A stretch of DNA of 64,000 nt. It comes from Chiayiivirga flava. Lineage in GTDB: Bacteria > Pseudomonadota > Gammaproteobacteria > Xanthomonadales > Xanthomonadaceae. The stretch covers positions 620,001 to 684,000 of the forward strand of contig NZ_JACHHP010000001.1 of NCBI RefSeq assembly GCF_014202825.1, in the 5' to 3' direction. The stretch's first letter is position 1. Every line of letters begins with the position of its first letter. Below the pieces are notes generated by a model. It searched no databases and had not been told where the DNA came from. It was given only the letters and a program-made list of their open reading frames with translations. Positions 36,610 through 46,500 of the stretch are shown one piece after another. Made by a program: the position numbers and the translations under genes.

Positions 36610-38127
36610 TCAGCCCGGCGTCATGAACCCCAGGTCCGGGCCTTCGATCGACAGCAGCGGGCCCTCCATGAATTCGAGATTCGGGAAGATGTCGCTGCGG
36701 TCCGCGCCCGACAGCCCGAACCAGGTCGCGAGCGTCGCGGCGTACTGGTCGGCGGACAGCGTTGGGATGATCTGGCCCCAGCCGGCATCGTCCGGATTGC
36801 TTTCGGGCGGACGCAGGTCCGGCATGCGGCCGTAGATGCGACCGCCGTCGACGCCGCCGCCGAAGACAAGGTGGTGCCCGCCCCAGCCGTGGTCGGTGCC
36901 GTCGCCGTTGTTGGTGAGCGTGCGGCCGAACTCGGAGGCGGTGAACGTAGTGACGCTGTTGCCGAGGCCGAACGCGGGCGCATCGAGCACGTCGTAGAAC
37001 GCCTTGACTGCCTGCGACAGGTCGCGCAGCAGGCCGGGTTGCTGCTCGAGCTGTGCATCGTGCGTGTCGAAACCGCCGATGCCGGCGAAAAACAGCTGTC
37101 GCGTCATGCCCAGCGCCGCGCGCACGCGGATCACGCGCGCGATCATCAGCAGCTGCGCGGCGAGGTACGGCAGCTCGGCGAGGTTGTCCGGATCCCACGG
37201 CAGGCCGAACGCGTCCCAGAACGGACGGAACACCGCATCGTTCACCGGAATCGCGAGCAGCGCGGTGGCGACCTGCTCGGTGGCCGCCATCGTCGAACGG
37301 ACCTTCTGCGCGTAGGCACGTTCGAACGGATGCGCATACTCGCGGTTCATCATCGCGTTGAAGGTGCTGCAGCGGCGCGCGTTGGACCAGGCCTCGCCTT
37401 CGCAGCCGGGCGTCTCGGTGGCGATGAAATCGATGTCTTCCACGCCGCCGGCCGACATGAAATACGGCGACACCGAGACACCGGCCTGGAACACGTTCTC
37501 GCCGTCGAGCGAGATGTTCATCGACAGCGCCGGGTTGCCGTTGTCGCTCGCGAAGATGTCGGCCAGGCGCCCGCCCCAGCCGGTGCGCGTGACGCTGTCG
37601 GCGCGCGGCGTCTGCCACAGCACGGACTGGTCCGAGTGCGAGAACAGCTGCGGCGGCAGCGGTGTGCCGGGCAGCTCGTAGCTGGCCTTGTTCACCGGCC
37701 GCACCAGCGGGCCGACGTTGGCGACGATGGCGGCGCGGCCGGCGTTGAACATCTGCTGCGTGCCGGTCATCGACGGATGCAGGCCGAACTCGCCGCCGCC
37801 GAGCGGCGCCACGGTCGGATTCAACGCCAGCAGCTGCGCGTTCGGCACCGCCAGCGAGCCGCGCGTGCCCGCATAGATGCCGTACGGACTGCCCGCGGGC
37901 GGGGCGCCGCCGCCGGCATGGCGCGGCACCACCATGTTGAAGCTGTCGTTGCCGCCGTACAGGTAGATGCACACCATGGCGCGGTAGTCGACGCCCTTGG
38001 CGAGCAGCGTCCGCGGCATCGCCGCATTGGCGAGCGAAAGCTTGCCCAGCAACGAGCCGAACGCGGCCGAGCCTGCGGTGGCGCAGAGGCTGCGGCGGAG
38101 GAAATCGCGACGTCGCATCGAAGTCAT
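36610..38127 (-). CDS. Tat-exported DUF1501 protein
   Basis: A 505-residue protein with a twin-arginine signal: MRRRDFLRRS (residues 4-13) then a hydrophobic stretch to LSLANAAMP. The DUF1501 fold belongs to the alkaline phosphatase/sulfatase superfamily; visible landmarks are MVCIYLYGGNDSFNMVVP, LFSHSDQSVLWQ, FAGIGGFDTHDAQ, TASEFGRTLTNNGDGTDHGW and GHHLVFGGGV. Metal-binding Asp and His of that superfamily seem present. Function unknown. It starts one base after the DUF1800 stop, so the pair is an operon, as is common for these two families. Confidence 0.9.
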   Translation of the reverse strand: MTSMRRRDFLRRSLCATAGSAAFGSLLGKLSLANAAMPRTLLAKGVDYRAMVCIYLYGGNDSFNMVVPRHAGGGAPPAGSPYGIYAGTRGSLAVPNAQLLALNPTVAPLGGGEFGLHPSMTGTQQMFNAGRAAIVANVGPLVRPVNKASYELPGTPLPPQLFSHSDQSVLWQTPRADSVTRTGWGGRLADIFASDNGNPALSMNISLDGENVFQAGVSVSPYFMSAGGVEDIDFIATETPGCEGEAWSNARRCSTFNAMMNREYAHPFERAYAQKVRSTMAATEQVATALLAIPVNDAVFRPFWDAFGLPWDPDNLAELPYLAAQLLMIARVIRVRAALGMTRQLFFAGIGGFDTHDAQLEQQPGLLRDLSQAVKAFYDVLDAPAFGLGNSVTTFTASEFGRTLTNNGDGTDHGWGGHHLVFGGGVDGGRIYGRMPDLRPPESNPDDAGWGQIIPTLSADQYAATLATWFGLSGADRSDIFPNLEFMEGPLLSIEGPDLGFMTPG

Positions 38128-38128
38128 C

Positions 38129-39985
38129 TCATTTCTCCACGACGTATTCGGGCGAGGTCAGCGTCAGCCACAGCATGTCCTGCGCGCGTTCGCGCATCTG
38201 GTTCGCGCGCCACTCGCCGCTTTCGGCCCAGTCGTACGGTCCGATGTCGATGTCCTCGGCGTGCGCTTTCAGCGCGTCGTACATCGGCATCGACATGCGC
38301 CGGCCCAGGAACAGCAGGTCGATGCGATCGAGCATGCGGCCGGGTTCCTCCGCCAGCGCCACGTACGGCGCGAGTTCGATCTGCATCGGATCCCACTCGC
38401 CGATCCACGGGTTGCCGCGGAACGCCCAGTAGATCTTGCCGCCGATGTCGTTGGACAGGCGCGTGATGTAGGTGTCGGTGGTGATCTGGAATTCGGGCGA
38501 GAACAGACCCGCGTTCGCGATCTCGCCGGGCAGCTGGTAGTTCGGCAGGAAGAAATTGAACACCGTCGGCGAGCGCTGCACGGCCTGCGCCAGCGCGTAC
38601 TCCGGCCAGCCTTCGCCGACACTGCCCGAGTTCGACCGCGCGTCCAGCGCGCGCCACAGTTGCGTCAGACGCAGCAGCGGTTCGCGCAGCTTGCCGGCGT
38701 GCGCCGGTGCCGCGGCGAGGCTGCGCGCTTCGGGGTCCATGACGATGGAGCGCACCACGGCGCGCAGATCGCCGCGCACACCCGATCCGTTGTTGGCGAA
38801 CACCGCCGCCACGCGCCCGACGTACGCCGGCGACGGATTGCTGGTGACCAGGCGCTGGATCAGCAGTCGCCCGAAGAACGGGCCGACGTTCGGATGCCGG
38901 AACACATTGTCGAGCGCCACGGCGAGATCGGCACGTGCACTGCCGCCGCCCAAAAGCAGACCGTTCGCCGGGCTCACGCCGGGATACACCAGCAGCTGCT
39001 TGCTTTCGGCCACCGCGTGACGCGGATTGCCGTACGGCGTGCCCTCGCCCCACGGCACCATCGGCGTCCGCCAGCCCGGCGCCTGCAGCCAGTCGACGGT
39101 CGAGCCTTCCACCGCCGGCGGGCAGTATTCCCAGAACCACCACTGGAACTGGCCGTCGTTTTCGGGGTGCGTCGGCTGCTCGCACGTGGAGAAGTTCCAG
39201 CCGGTGAACACGTGCGCGAAGCCGCGGATCGTGTCCTGGTCGTAGGTCGGAACGGTCTGCACGCCGGGCTCGCCGGGGTCGCCGTCGACCGGCGTGCCGT
39301 CGGGGTTGAGCATCACCAGGCCCACCGAAAACAGCTGCATGATTTCGCGCGCGTAGTTTTCGTCCGGCCGGATGTTGAGCTCCTCGTCCGGCTTGCGGTT
39401 CTTGAACATCGACAGGTAGTGGCCCATCGCCGGATGCAGCGTCACCTGTTCGAGCAGGGTGCGGTAGTTGCCGAACGCGTTGGTGGCGAGCAGGTCGTAG
39501 AACTGCGCCATCGTCGTCGGATTGCCCTCGAGCGCACCGTTCTGGTCGGAGATCACGAAGATCTCGGAGAGCGCAAACGCGACGCGCTGGCGCAATTGGT
39601 CGTTGCCGCGCAGCGCATTCCGGAACCAGATTTCCTGGCGCGCATCCTGGTACACCTGCACCGGCTGGCCGGCAGCGATGTAGGCGTTGATGCGTGCGTC
39701 GAGGTACGGCAACTGCAGCGACGCCGGCGCGGCGAACTGCTCGGCGAGCCAGGCGTCATGGCCGATGCGGACGAGCCGGTCGATCTCCGGCAGCGTGGGG
39801 CCGAACGTGGTCTGCGTCAGGAAGCGCGATGCCGCGCCCTCGCTCGCGGGGCTGTCGGCCACGCCCTCGAAGTCGCCGCCGAACAGATGCGGCCCGGCTA
39901 TCGCGGGCACCGTGATGCAGGCGCATGCACCTAGCACGAACGCCCGCGTGCGGCGCAACCGCCGTGAAGTTGACACCTGCGACAT
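38129..39985 (-). CDS. exported DUF1800 protein
   Basis: A 618-residue protein of unknown function that always seems to accompany DUF1501 proteins. It has a signal peptide (RTRAFVLGACACITVPAIAG) followed at once by a short tag, LFGGDFEG, then RFLTQTTFGPTLPEID that opens the DUF1800 domain. Other markers are LRQRVAFALSEIFVIS, YYDLLATNAFGNYR-like text, PDENYAREIMQLFSVGL, FTGWNF, and LGRRM near the end. The ATG at 39985 is preceded by GAGG; an ATG at 40051 is possible but would delay the signal peptide. Confidence 0.9.
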   Translation of the reverse strand: MSQVSTSRRLRRTRAFVLGACACITVPAIAGPHLFGGDFEGVADSPASEGAASRFLTQTTFGPTLPEIDRLVRIGHDAWLAEQFAAPASLQLPYLDARINAYIAAGQPVQVYQDARQEIWFRNALRGNDQLRQRVAFALSEIFVISDQNGALEGNPTTMAQFYDLLATNAFGNYRTLLEQVTLHPAMGHYLSMFKNRKPDEELNIRPDENYAREIMQLFSVGLVMLNPDGTPVDGDPGEPGVQTVPTYDQDTIRGFAHVFTGWNFSTCEQPTHPENDGQFQWWFWEYCPPAVEGSTVDWLQAPGWRTPMVPWGEGTPYGNPRHAVAESKQLLVYPGVSPANGLLLGGGSARADLAVALDNVFRHPNVGPFFGRLLIQRLVTSNPSPAYVGRVAAVFANNGSGVRGDLRAVVRSIVMDPEARSLAAAPAHAGKLREPLLRLTQLWRALDARSNSGSVGEGWPEYALAQAVQRSPTVFNFFLPNYQLPGEIANAGLFSPEFQITTDTYITRLSNDIGGKIYWAFRGNPWIGEWDPMQIELAPYVALAEEPGRMLDRIDLLFLGRRMSMPMYDALKAHAEDIDIGPYDWAESGEWRANQMRERAQDMLWLTLTSPEYVVEK

Positions 39986-40291
39986 GCCGCACCGCCTCGT
40001 TGTGGAGCCCCCCGGCTCGACTAGGTTCCGCCTCCTACGAAATCCGGTCAAGCAGGGATCACCGCCGGCCGGTGCCTAATCGCCGCCGGTCGTCGGATTG
40101 GGTGCTCGAAATGAAATGTGAGACCGATTCGGGCCGGATTTCGCCGACCGTTGGCCGCCTCGGCAACGGTCCCGGAGACCGACCGTGCTGCCTGGGGAAC
40201 CATTCGATTGACCGCCTCGGGGCGCCATGCAGTGAAGTGCCCTTCGCGTCCGGGGGTCGCAACGGACTCGATACCGTGGCCCTCCACCCCC

Positions 40292-40398
40292 CGTCGTCCC
40301 GGCGAACGCCGGGACCCAGTGACTCTGCTTTTGTGGCCTGGAAACGCAGTGCGAATCGAGCAACGCCACTGGGGTCCCGGCGTTCGCCGGGACGACGG
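40292..40398. repeat. inverted pair of family-B palindromes
   Basis: CGTCGTCCCGGCGAACGCCG... (40292-40319) and its inverse (40368-40398, with one extra G) flank 48 bases. The gap 39986-40483 contains this pair, the divergent promoters and no recognisable gene. Confidence 0.9.
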
Positions 40399-40483
40399 AC
40401 CGACAAAGCGCTTTCCTTACACGCTGCCAGGCAGGACGACCATCCATGCCAGAATGCACCGAAGCAAGCTCCACGGTGGCCCC

Positions 40484-41053
40484 ATGCTCCCTGCGCACCG
40501 GCTGCGGCCGACACTGCTCGTGTTGTCGATCCTGGGCGCAGGCCCCGCCCACGCGTTTTCGCTCGGTGCGCCGATCTGCGAGGTGCAGGCCCTGCCGCTT
40601 GCGCCGATGAGCCCCACCCTCGCCTCGCCCGCACCCGCCGGCTGGCAATTGCGCATCGACACACCGCGCTACATCCCCGGCCAGCCGCTGCGCGTGGCCG
40701 TCACCAACACCGACCCCACGCAACGCGCCCGCGGCGTGCTGCTGTGGGCCAAGTCCGGCCCGGTCACCGGCTTCGGCAGCTTCGTGGTCGACAACGCCCT
40801 GTGGCAACACCTGCCCGGCAGCGCCAACTGCGGCGAGTGGGCGATCACGCACACTTCGAATGCGGCCAAGCCGCTCGATCAGCTGCGCTTCGACTGGATC
40901 GCACCCGACGCCGCCAGCACCAACGTGCTGTTCCGCGCCTTCGTCATCGAAGACTGCGACGACCCGACCGGCTGCCGTTCGTACCAGGCGCTGACGCCGG
41001 TGACGGTGGTGCAGGCGGGGTTGTTCTTCGACGATTTCGAGCCGGGCGGCTGA
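40484..41053 (+). CDS. small secreted protein with a Reeler-like domain and C-terminal FDDFE tag
   Basis: A 189-residue exported protein (signal peptide ending GPAHAFS). The mature part resembles the Reeler domain of reelin and insect immune proteins: YIPGQPLRVAV, a GVLLWAKSG segment, GSFVVDN, a cysteine followed by AITHTS, LRFDWIAP and FRAFVIEDC. The C-terminus is LFFDDFEPGG. An ATG at 40454 overlaps a CAGAAT that looks like the -10, so 40484 is preferred. It is convergent with the beta-propeller gene that ends in a related tag. Role unknown; adhesion or ligand binding is a guess. Confidence 0.65.
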   Translation: MLPAHRLRPTLLVLSILGAGPAHAFSLGAPICEVQALPLAPMSPTLASPAPAGWQLRIDTPRYIPGQPLRVAVTNTDPTQRARGVLLWAKSGPVTGFGSFVVDNALWQHLPGSANCGEWAITHTSNAAKPLDQLRFDWIAPDAASTNVLFRAFVIEDCDDPTGCRSYQALTPVTVVQAGLFFDDFEPGG

Positions 41054-41071
41054 TCGGAATGAGCGGGTCGG

Positions 41072-43474
41072 CTACTCGAAGTCGTCGCCGAAGACCCGGG
41101 TGCCATCGAAGACCAGAATCGCGCCGGTGTGATTGAACGTCTCCGGCTGCAGTGCGAACGGCGTCGCTGCAACCAGAGCCTGTGCAGACGAGGCGAGTCG
41201 AAACCACCCACCGGATTCGAGGATTCCGGACCGTCGTGCCCGCTCGGTCCACGTCGTGTTTGTCCGATCCAGTTCGATGAGCGAACCCCCGTCGAGCCCG
41301 GTCGCGACGATGGCGCTATCGCGCAGCAACGCAACATCGGTACCGAAGCGCCCGTCGAACACCTCGGCATCGGGGCAGATGCGCTGCAGCAATGTCCAGT
41401 TACCATCGATCATCCCGTAACGATAGACCGCGCCGGGACGCCAGTATTCGCCCGCCGGGCATAAAGCGTCGGGCGCTCCGACCAGCAACGCGCCTGCATC
41501 AAGCGCAAGCGATGCGCCGAAGCGGGACAGGTTGTCGACATCACTCGGCACAACGGACGCCGTAGCTGTCGGCGGGGTTCCGTGGAGGAGTTCGTTCCAC
41601 GCGAACAGCTGCACACTGGGAGCGGATGGCGCATCGTTGCCGACGGCGAGCAAGGTGTGCTGTCCCGAGCGCGCAGCCGCCATTCGGCTACCGAATCCTC
41701 CGAACCATTGCACCGGCGTGCCAACCAGCGTCGTGCGCACATAACCGGTCGCCAGCAACTGGAGGATATGGACGGCACCGGCGGCCTGCACACCGGATAC
41801 CGTCGCACCCGGTGCGCCGTAGACGATGCCGTGATCGGTGAGCAGCACGCTGCGCCCAAAGCCGAGTTGATCCGGCTGCGCCGGAATGCGTTCGGTCCTC
41901 GAAACAATCCAGTGTCCGTCTGTGTCCTGCGCGAAAAAATGCAGGTACCCCTGCGCCTCGTCGTCGGCATTCGGGCAACCGTCGGTGACCACGAAGCCGG
42001 TGCCGCGCGTCGCGACTGCGCTGCCGAAGCCGGGGCAATTGGGTCCGCTGCGCGTTGCGCGTTCGATATGCTCCAGGTGCCATTGCCCGCCGCTGCGGCG
42101 ATACACCAGGACGGCTCCGCGTCGCTGAAAGCCCGGGGCGCCGACGACGAGCAGATCCCCAGCCGTCGACACGGCGCTTCCGAAGCCCTCCATGTCGCTG
42201 CCGCCATCGCCCGGGTGAAACCGACCGATGGGTGCGAACGCATCATCCCGCTCGACCCGGCCGACGGAGCCGGCGGTTCCGTCTTCGGGGTTGAAAAAAT
42301 ACGGCTGCCCAAACAGCAGTTCATCGTCCAGCACCGCGACCGATTCCGGTCGCGGCCAGTCTTCCTCGCCGGCCACCGCTTCAACGAAACCGCAGGGTTG
42401 CCAGCCGCCTTTCCTGCAGTAGCGATAGAGCGCGCCTTCCCTGCGATCGCTGCTGGCCGCGCGTTGCGGCGCGAAGACGAAGAGGTCGTCGTTGTCGAGC
42501 GTGATGCAGCCACCGAACCCGTCCCCCGGCAGGCCGTTCGCGGGCGCGAGCGTGGACGCTGGGACCCACTGGCTGCCTGCACGCGAAAATTCGATCACTC
42601 GCCCCGGTACGTGCTGGCCATCGCCACGCAAACCAGGCACCCCGACCAGCAACCGCTCGCCGTCGAATCGCAGGGATCCCGCGAACGAGTCGGGATCCAC
42701 GCCGGAGGGCGGTTCGATCGTCGCCGCATGCGTCCACGCGCCCGATTGCGCGCTCCGCTCGAACAGATGCACGCACCTGATCGGCACATCGCCCGCATCA
42801 CGCTGGCAACTCGCGGCGAGCCAATCGCCCTGGATGGCCACAGGCCCGATGAAGTAGCCGGCCTTCGCGGGAGGGACGGCATGCGCGGCGAGCGACTGCA
42901 GATCCGATTCGAATACAAGCACGCGCAGCGCAGACACGCCGCCAACGGTCGCGGCGGCGGAAACGACCAGATGCTGGCCGTCCGAGTCCATTCCGTCGAC
43001 GGAATGCGGCACATCGTCCACGGCAACCACGGTACTGGCGGCGATGAACGGAACGCCACCGGCAGCCGTATCGATGCGGAATACGCGGCTCGCGTCAAAC
43101 GTCGTGCAGTCCGAGGCAGCTGCATCGGTGAAGGCATGCGTTCCGCGCCCCACGAGTCGTTCGCCGAACCCGCAGCCGCCGGAATCCTCGGGCGAAACTG
43201 CGCCCGTCATCCGCCAGATCGAGTCTTCGCGCCGGAAAGCGTAAACCGAGCCGCGCGATCCACTGTCGTCGAACCGATCGGACGGCGCGGAAACCAGGAC
43301 GGCTCCGTCAGTCAGGCGCAGGATGCTCGTTGCGAAACCGTCCGCCGAACCGTTGAGACCTGTCACCGGACGGTCGATCCGGAACGGAGCGCGGTCGATC
43401 GTCGCAGCGTGTCCGGCGATCGCCAGAAGGCATGCGGCGACGGCGATCAACCGTCGTGACCATTCGAATCTCAT
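41072..43474 (-). CDS. secreted FG-GAP-type beta-propeller protein with C-terminal GDDFE tag
   Basis: An 800-residue exported protein with a signal peptide (IAVAACLLAIAGHAAT). The mature chain consists of at least seven repeats in which a blade starts like FGSAVSTAGDLLVVGAPGFQ, GFGSAVATRGTGFVV or FGASLALDAGALLVGAPDA, the integrin-alpha-like FG-GAP pattern. Blades contain VYRR and HLFER-type strands. The chain ends in VFGDDFE. No enzymatic domain was seen. Codon use and GC look slightly less extreme than neighbours, which fits a variable surface protein. It is not obviously co-transcribed with the RND genes 91 bases upstream. Confidence 0.8.
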   Translation of the reverse strand: MRFEWSRRLIAVAACLLAIAGHAATIDRAPFRIDRPVTGLNGSADGFATSILRLTDGAVLVSAPSDRFDDSGSRGSVYAFRREDSIWRMTGAVSPEDSGGCGFGERLVGRGTHAFTDAAASDCTTFDASRVFRIDTAAGGVPFIAASTVVAVDDVPHSVDGMDSDGQHLVVSAAATVGGVSALRVLVFESDLQSLAAHAVPPAKAGYFIGPVAIQGDWLAASCQRDAGDVPIRCVHLFERSAQSGAWTHAATIEPPSGVDPDSFAGSLRFDGERLLVGVPGLRGDGQHVPGRVIEFSRAGSQWVPASTLAPANGLPGDGFGGCITLDNDDLFVFAPQRAASSDRREGALYRYCRKGGWQPCGFVEAVAGEEDWPRPESVAVLDDELLFGQPYFFNPEDGTAGSVGRVERDDAFAPIGRFHPGDGGSDMEGFGSAVSTAGDLLVVGAPGFQRRGAVLVYRRSGGQWHLEHIERATRSGPNCPGFGSAVATRGTGFVVTDGCPNADDEAQGYLHFFAQDTDGHWIVSRTERIPAQPDQLGFGRSVLLTDHGIVYGAPGATVSGVQAAGAVHILQLLATGYVRTTLVGTPVQWFGGFGSRMAAARSGQHTLLAVGNDAPSAPSVQLFAWNELLHGTPPTATASVVPSDVDNLSRFGASLALDAGALLVGAPDALCPAGEYWRPGAVYRYGMIDGNWTLLQRICPDAEVFDGRFGTDVALLRDSAIVATGLDGGSLIELDRTNTTWTERARRSGILESGGWFRLASSAQALVAATPFALQPETFNHTGAILVFDGTRVFGDDFE

Positions 43475-43565
43475 CGCTGCGGCCCTCCGGACAGCGTACG
43501 CGGCTCGATCTTGCGAGGGAAAAATTCGGCGAGCAATCGTCGGCGCGCGGGCCTTGCGCGAATGG

Positions 43566-46500
43566 TCACCGCGACGCATGCCCACGCCTGCGCGCCGCCC
43601 ACGCCCGCAGATCGTCGAGCACCGCGTATGCCGCCGGTACCACGAGCAGGCTCAGCACGGTCGAGGTCGCGAGGCCGCCGATCACCGCCACCGCCATCGG
43701 TGCGCGGAAGCTCGAATCCGCGCTGAGCCCGAGCGCCACCGGCAGCATGCCGGCGCTCATCGCGAGCGTGGTCATCACCACCGGGCGGGCACGCTTGCGG
43801 CAGGCGTCGACGAGTGCGTCGTGCTGGCTCATGCCCTGCTCCTGTTCGGCGATGACGGCGTAGTCCACGAGCAGAATCGAGTTCTTCGAGGCGATGCCGA
43901 TCAGCATCAGCAGGCCGATCAGCGCCGGCAGCGACAGCGCGTTCTGCGTGAGCAGCAGCGCACCGAACGCACCACCGGCGCACAGTGGCACGGCGGTAAG
44001 AATCGTGATCGGCTGCAGCGCGTTGTTGAACAGCAGCAACAGCACGGCGTAGATGCAGGCGATGCCGGCGCCCATCGCGAGCAGGAAGCCGACGAAGAGT
44101 TCGACGAACACTTCCGCGTCGCCGGCGTTGAGGAAGCTGACGCCAGCGGGCAGCTGCTGCACGCTGGGAAGTGTTTCCACCTGCGCCATCACGTCGCCGA
44201 GCGGGCGGCCGTTGAGTTCTGCGGTCAGCGTGACGTTGCGCTGGCGCTGGTAACGCGCGATCTGCGCGGGGCCGCTCGCAAGTTCGATGGTGGCCACCGA
44301 CGACAGCGGCACCGGGCCGTCGCGGCCGGGCACGCGCAGTTGTCCGATCAGCGCGGGTTCGCGCAATTCGGATTTGGCGAAGCCGACGCGGATCGGGATC
44401 TGGCGCTCGGGCAGGTTGAGCTTGGCGAGGCGCTGCACGAAATCGCCGGCGGTGGCGATACGCGCGGCCTCCGCGATGGTGTCGGTGGCGACGCCGAGTT
44501 CGGCCGCGCGCGCCGGGTCCGGCGTGATCACCACTTCCGGGCGCAGCAAGGACGCGGACGACGTGATCGAGCCGAGGCCGTCGATTGATCGCAGGTCGCG
44601 CTCGACCGCCTGCGCGGCATCGTTGAGGCGCTGCGGATCGTCGCCCGAGAGGATCAGCTGCATCTGCTCGCCGGGTTCGGAGCTCATGAAACTCACGCGC
44701 ACGCCGGCGAGGCCCGCCATGCGTTCGCGCGTGGCGCGTTCGAGGTCCTTCTGGCTGCGCTCGCGGCTGTCGGCGAGGCCCCAGTCGAGGATCAGCGTGG
44801 CCTTGCGCGTTTCGCCGACGCCGGTCTTGCCGGGGTCGCCGAGATCGAGTGCGCTGCCGATGGTGGTGTAGACCTGCTGCAGTTCGGGCAGGTCCGCGAG
44901 CAGCGCGCGCGCCTGCTCGGCCACCGCCGTGGTGTCCTCGATCGTGGTGCCGGGTTGCAGCTCAAGCGCGAGGTTGCTGCGGCCCAGGTCCGACACCGGA
45001 ATGAACGTGGTCGGGATCAGCGGCACCAGCGCGAGCGAACCGAGAAACAGCGCGAACGCGATCCACAAGGTGCGGCCCTTGTGCCGCAGCGCGGCGTCCA
45101 CCCAGCCCAGGTACCACTGCATGAAGCGGCTGTCGCCGTCCTTTTCCGGATGCGCTTTCAACTGGTAGGCCGCCATCATCGGCGTGAGCAGGCGCGCCAC
45201 CAGCAGCGAGAACAGCACGGCCGTCGCGGCGGTCCAGCCGAACTCGCGGAAGAACTTGCCGGCGATGCCGGGCATGAAGGCCACCGGCACGAACACCGCC
45301 GCGAGCGTGGCGGACGTGGCGATGACGGCGAGCCCGATTTCCTGTGCGGCGTCGAGCGCGGCCTGCTTCGGGCTCTTGCCCATGCCCAGGTGCCGCACGA
45401 TGTTCTCCACCTCGACGATGGCATCGTCGACGAGGATGCCGACCACCACGGCGAGCGCCAGCAGCGTGATGAGGTTGAGGCTGAAGCCGAACCAGTACAT
45501 CACCGCAAACGTCGGGATGATCGACAGCGGCAGCGCAAGCGCGGAGATCCACGTCGCGCGCCAGTCGCGCAGGAAAATGAAGACCACCAGCACCGCGAGC
45601 GCGCCGCCTTCCCACAGCATGGTCATCGACGAGGAATACGAGCGCTCGGCTTCTTCGACGGTGGAGAACGTCACCGAGAATTTCATGCCCGGGTGATCGG
45701 CCTCGATCTGCGCCAGCGCCTCGCGCACGCCGTGTGCAACCTCCACTTCCGACGAGCCGCGGGTGCGCGAGATCGAGAAGCCGACGACGGGTTTGCCGTC
45801 GAGCAGCGCAAGTTCGGTGGGATCGGCGGCGCCGTCGTGCACGTCGGCAAGCGCGGAGAGTCGCACGCTGCGGCCGTCCGGCAGCGCGATCGGGAAATTG
45901 CGCAGGTCCGCTGCATCGTCGAGGGTGCCGACGGTTCGCACCACCTGGCGCTCGCCGCCGAGTTCGGCCTGCCCGCCCGGCCGCTCGACCTGGATGCGCG
46001 CGAGCTGCTGAGAGACCGCGCCTGCGGTGACGCCGAGGCCGAGCAGCGCCTGCGGATCGAGGTCCACGCGCACCTCGCGTTCGACCCCGCCCACGCGCAC
46101 CACCTGCCCCACGCCACGCACGCCGAACAGCGCCTTGCTGACGGTGTCGTCGACGAACCAGCTGAGCTCGTCGGCGCCCCAGCCCGGCGCGTCCACGGCG
46201 TAGGCGATCAGCGTGCCGCCGACCACGGCGATCTTCGCGACGACGGGCTCCTCGATGTCCGGCGGCAGGTCGATGCGGATGCGGGTGATGGCGTCGCGCG
46301 CCTCGTCGAGCGCGGGTTCGAGCGGGGTTTCGAGGTGGAACTCGATGAAGGTGGTGGAGAGGCCCTCGGTGACGTTCGAGATCACGCGCTTGACGCCGTT
46401 GAGCGTCGCCACCGCGTTTTCCACCTTGCGCGTGACCTCGGTTTCGAGCTGGCTCGGCGCAGCGCCGGGCAGCGTGACCGTCACCGACACCATCGGGAAC

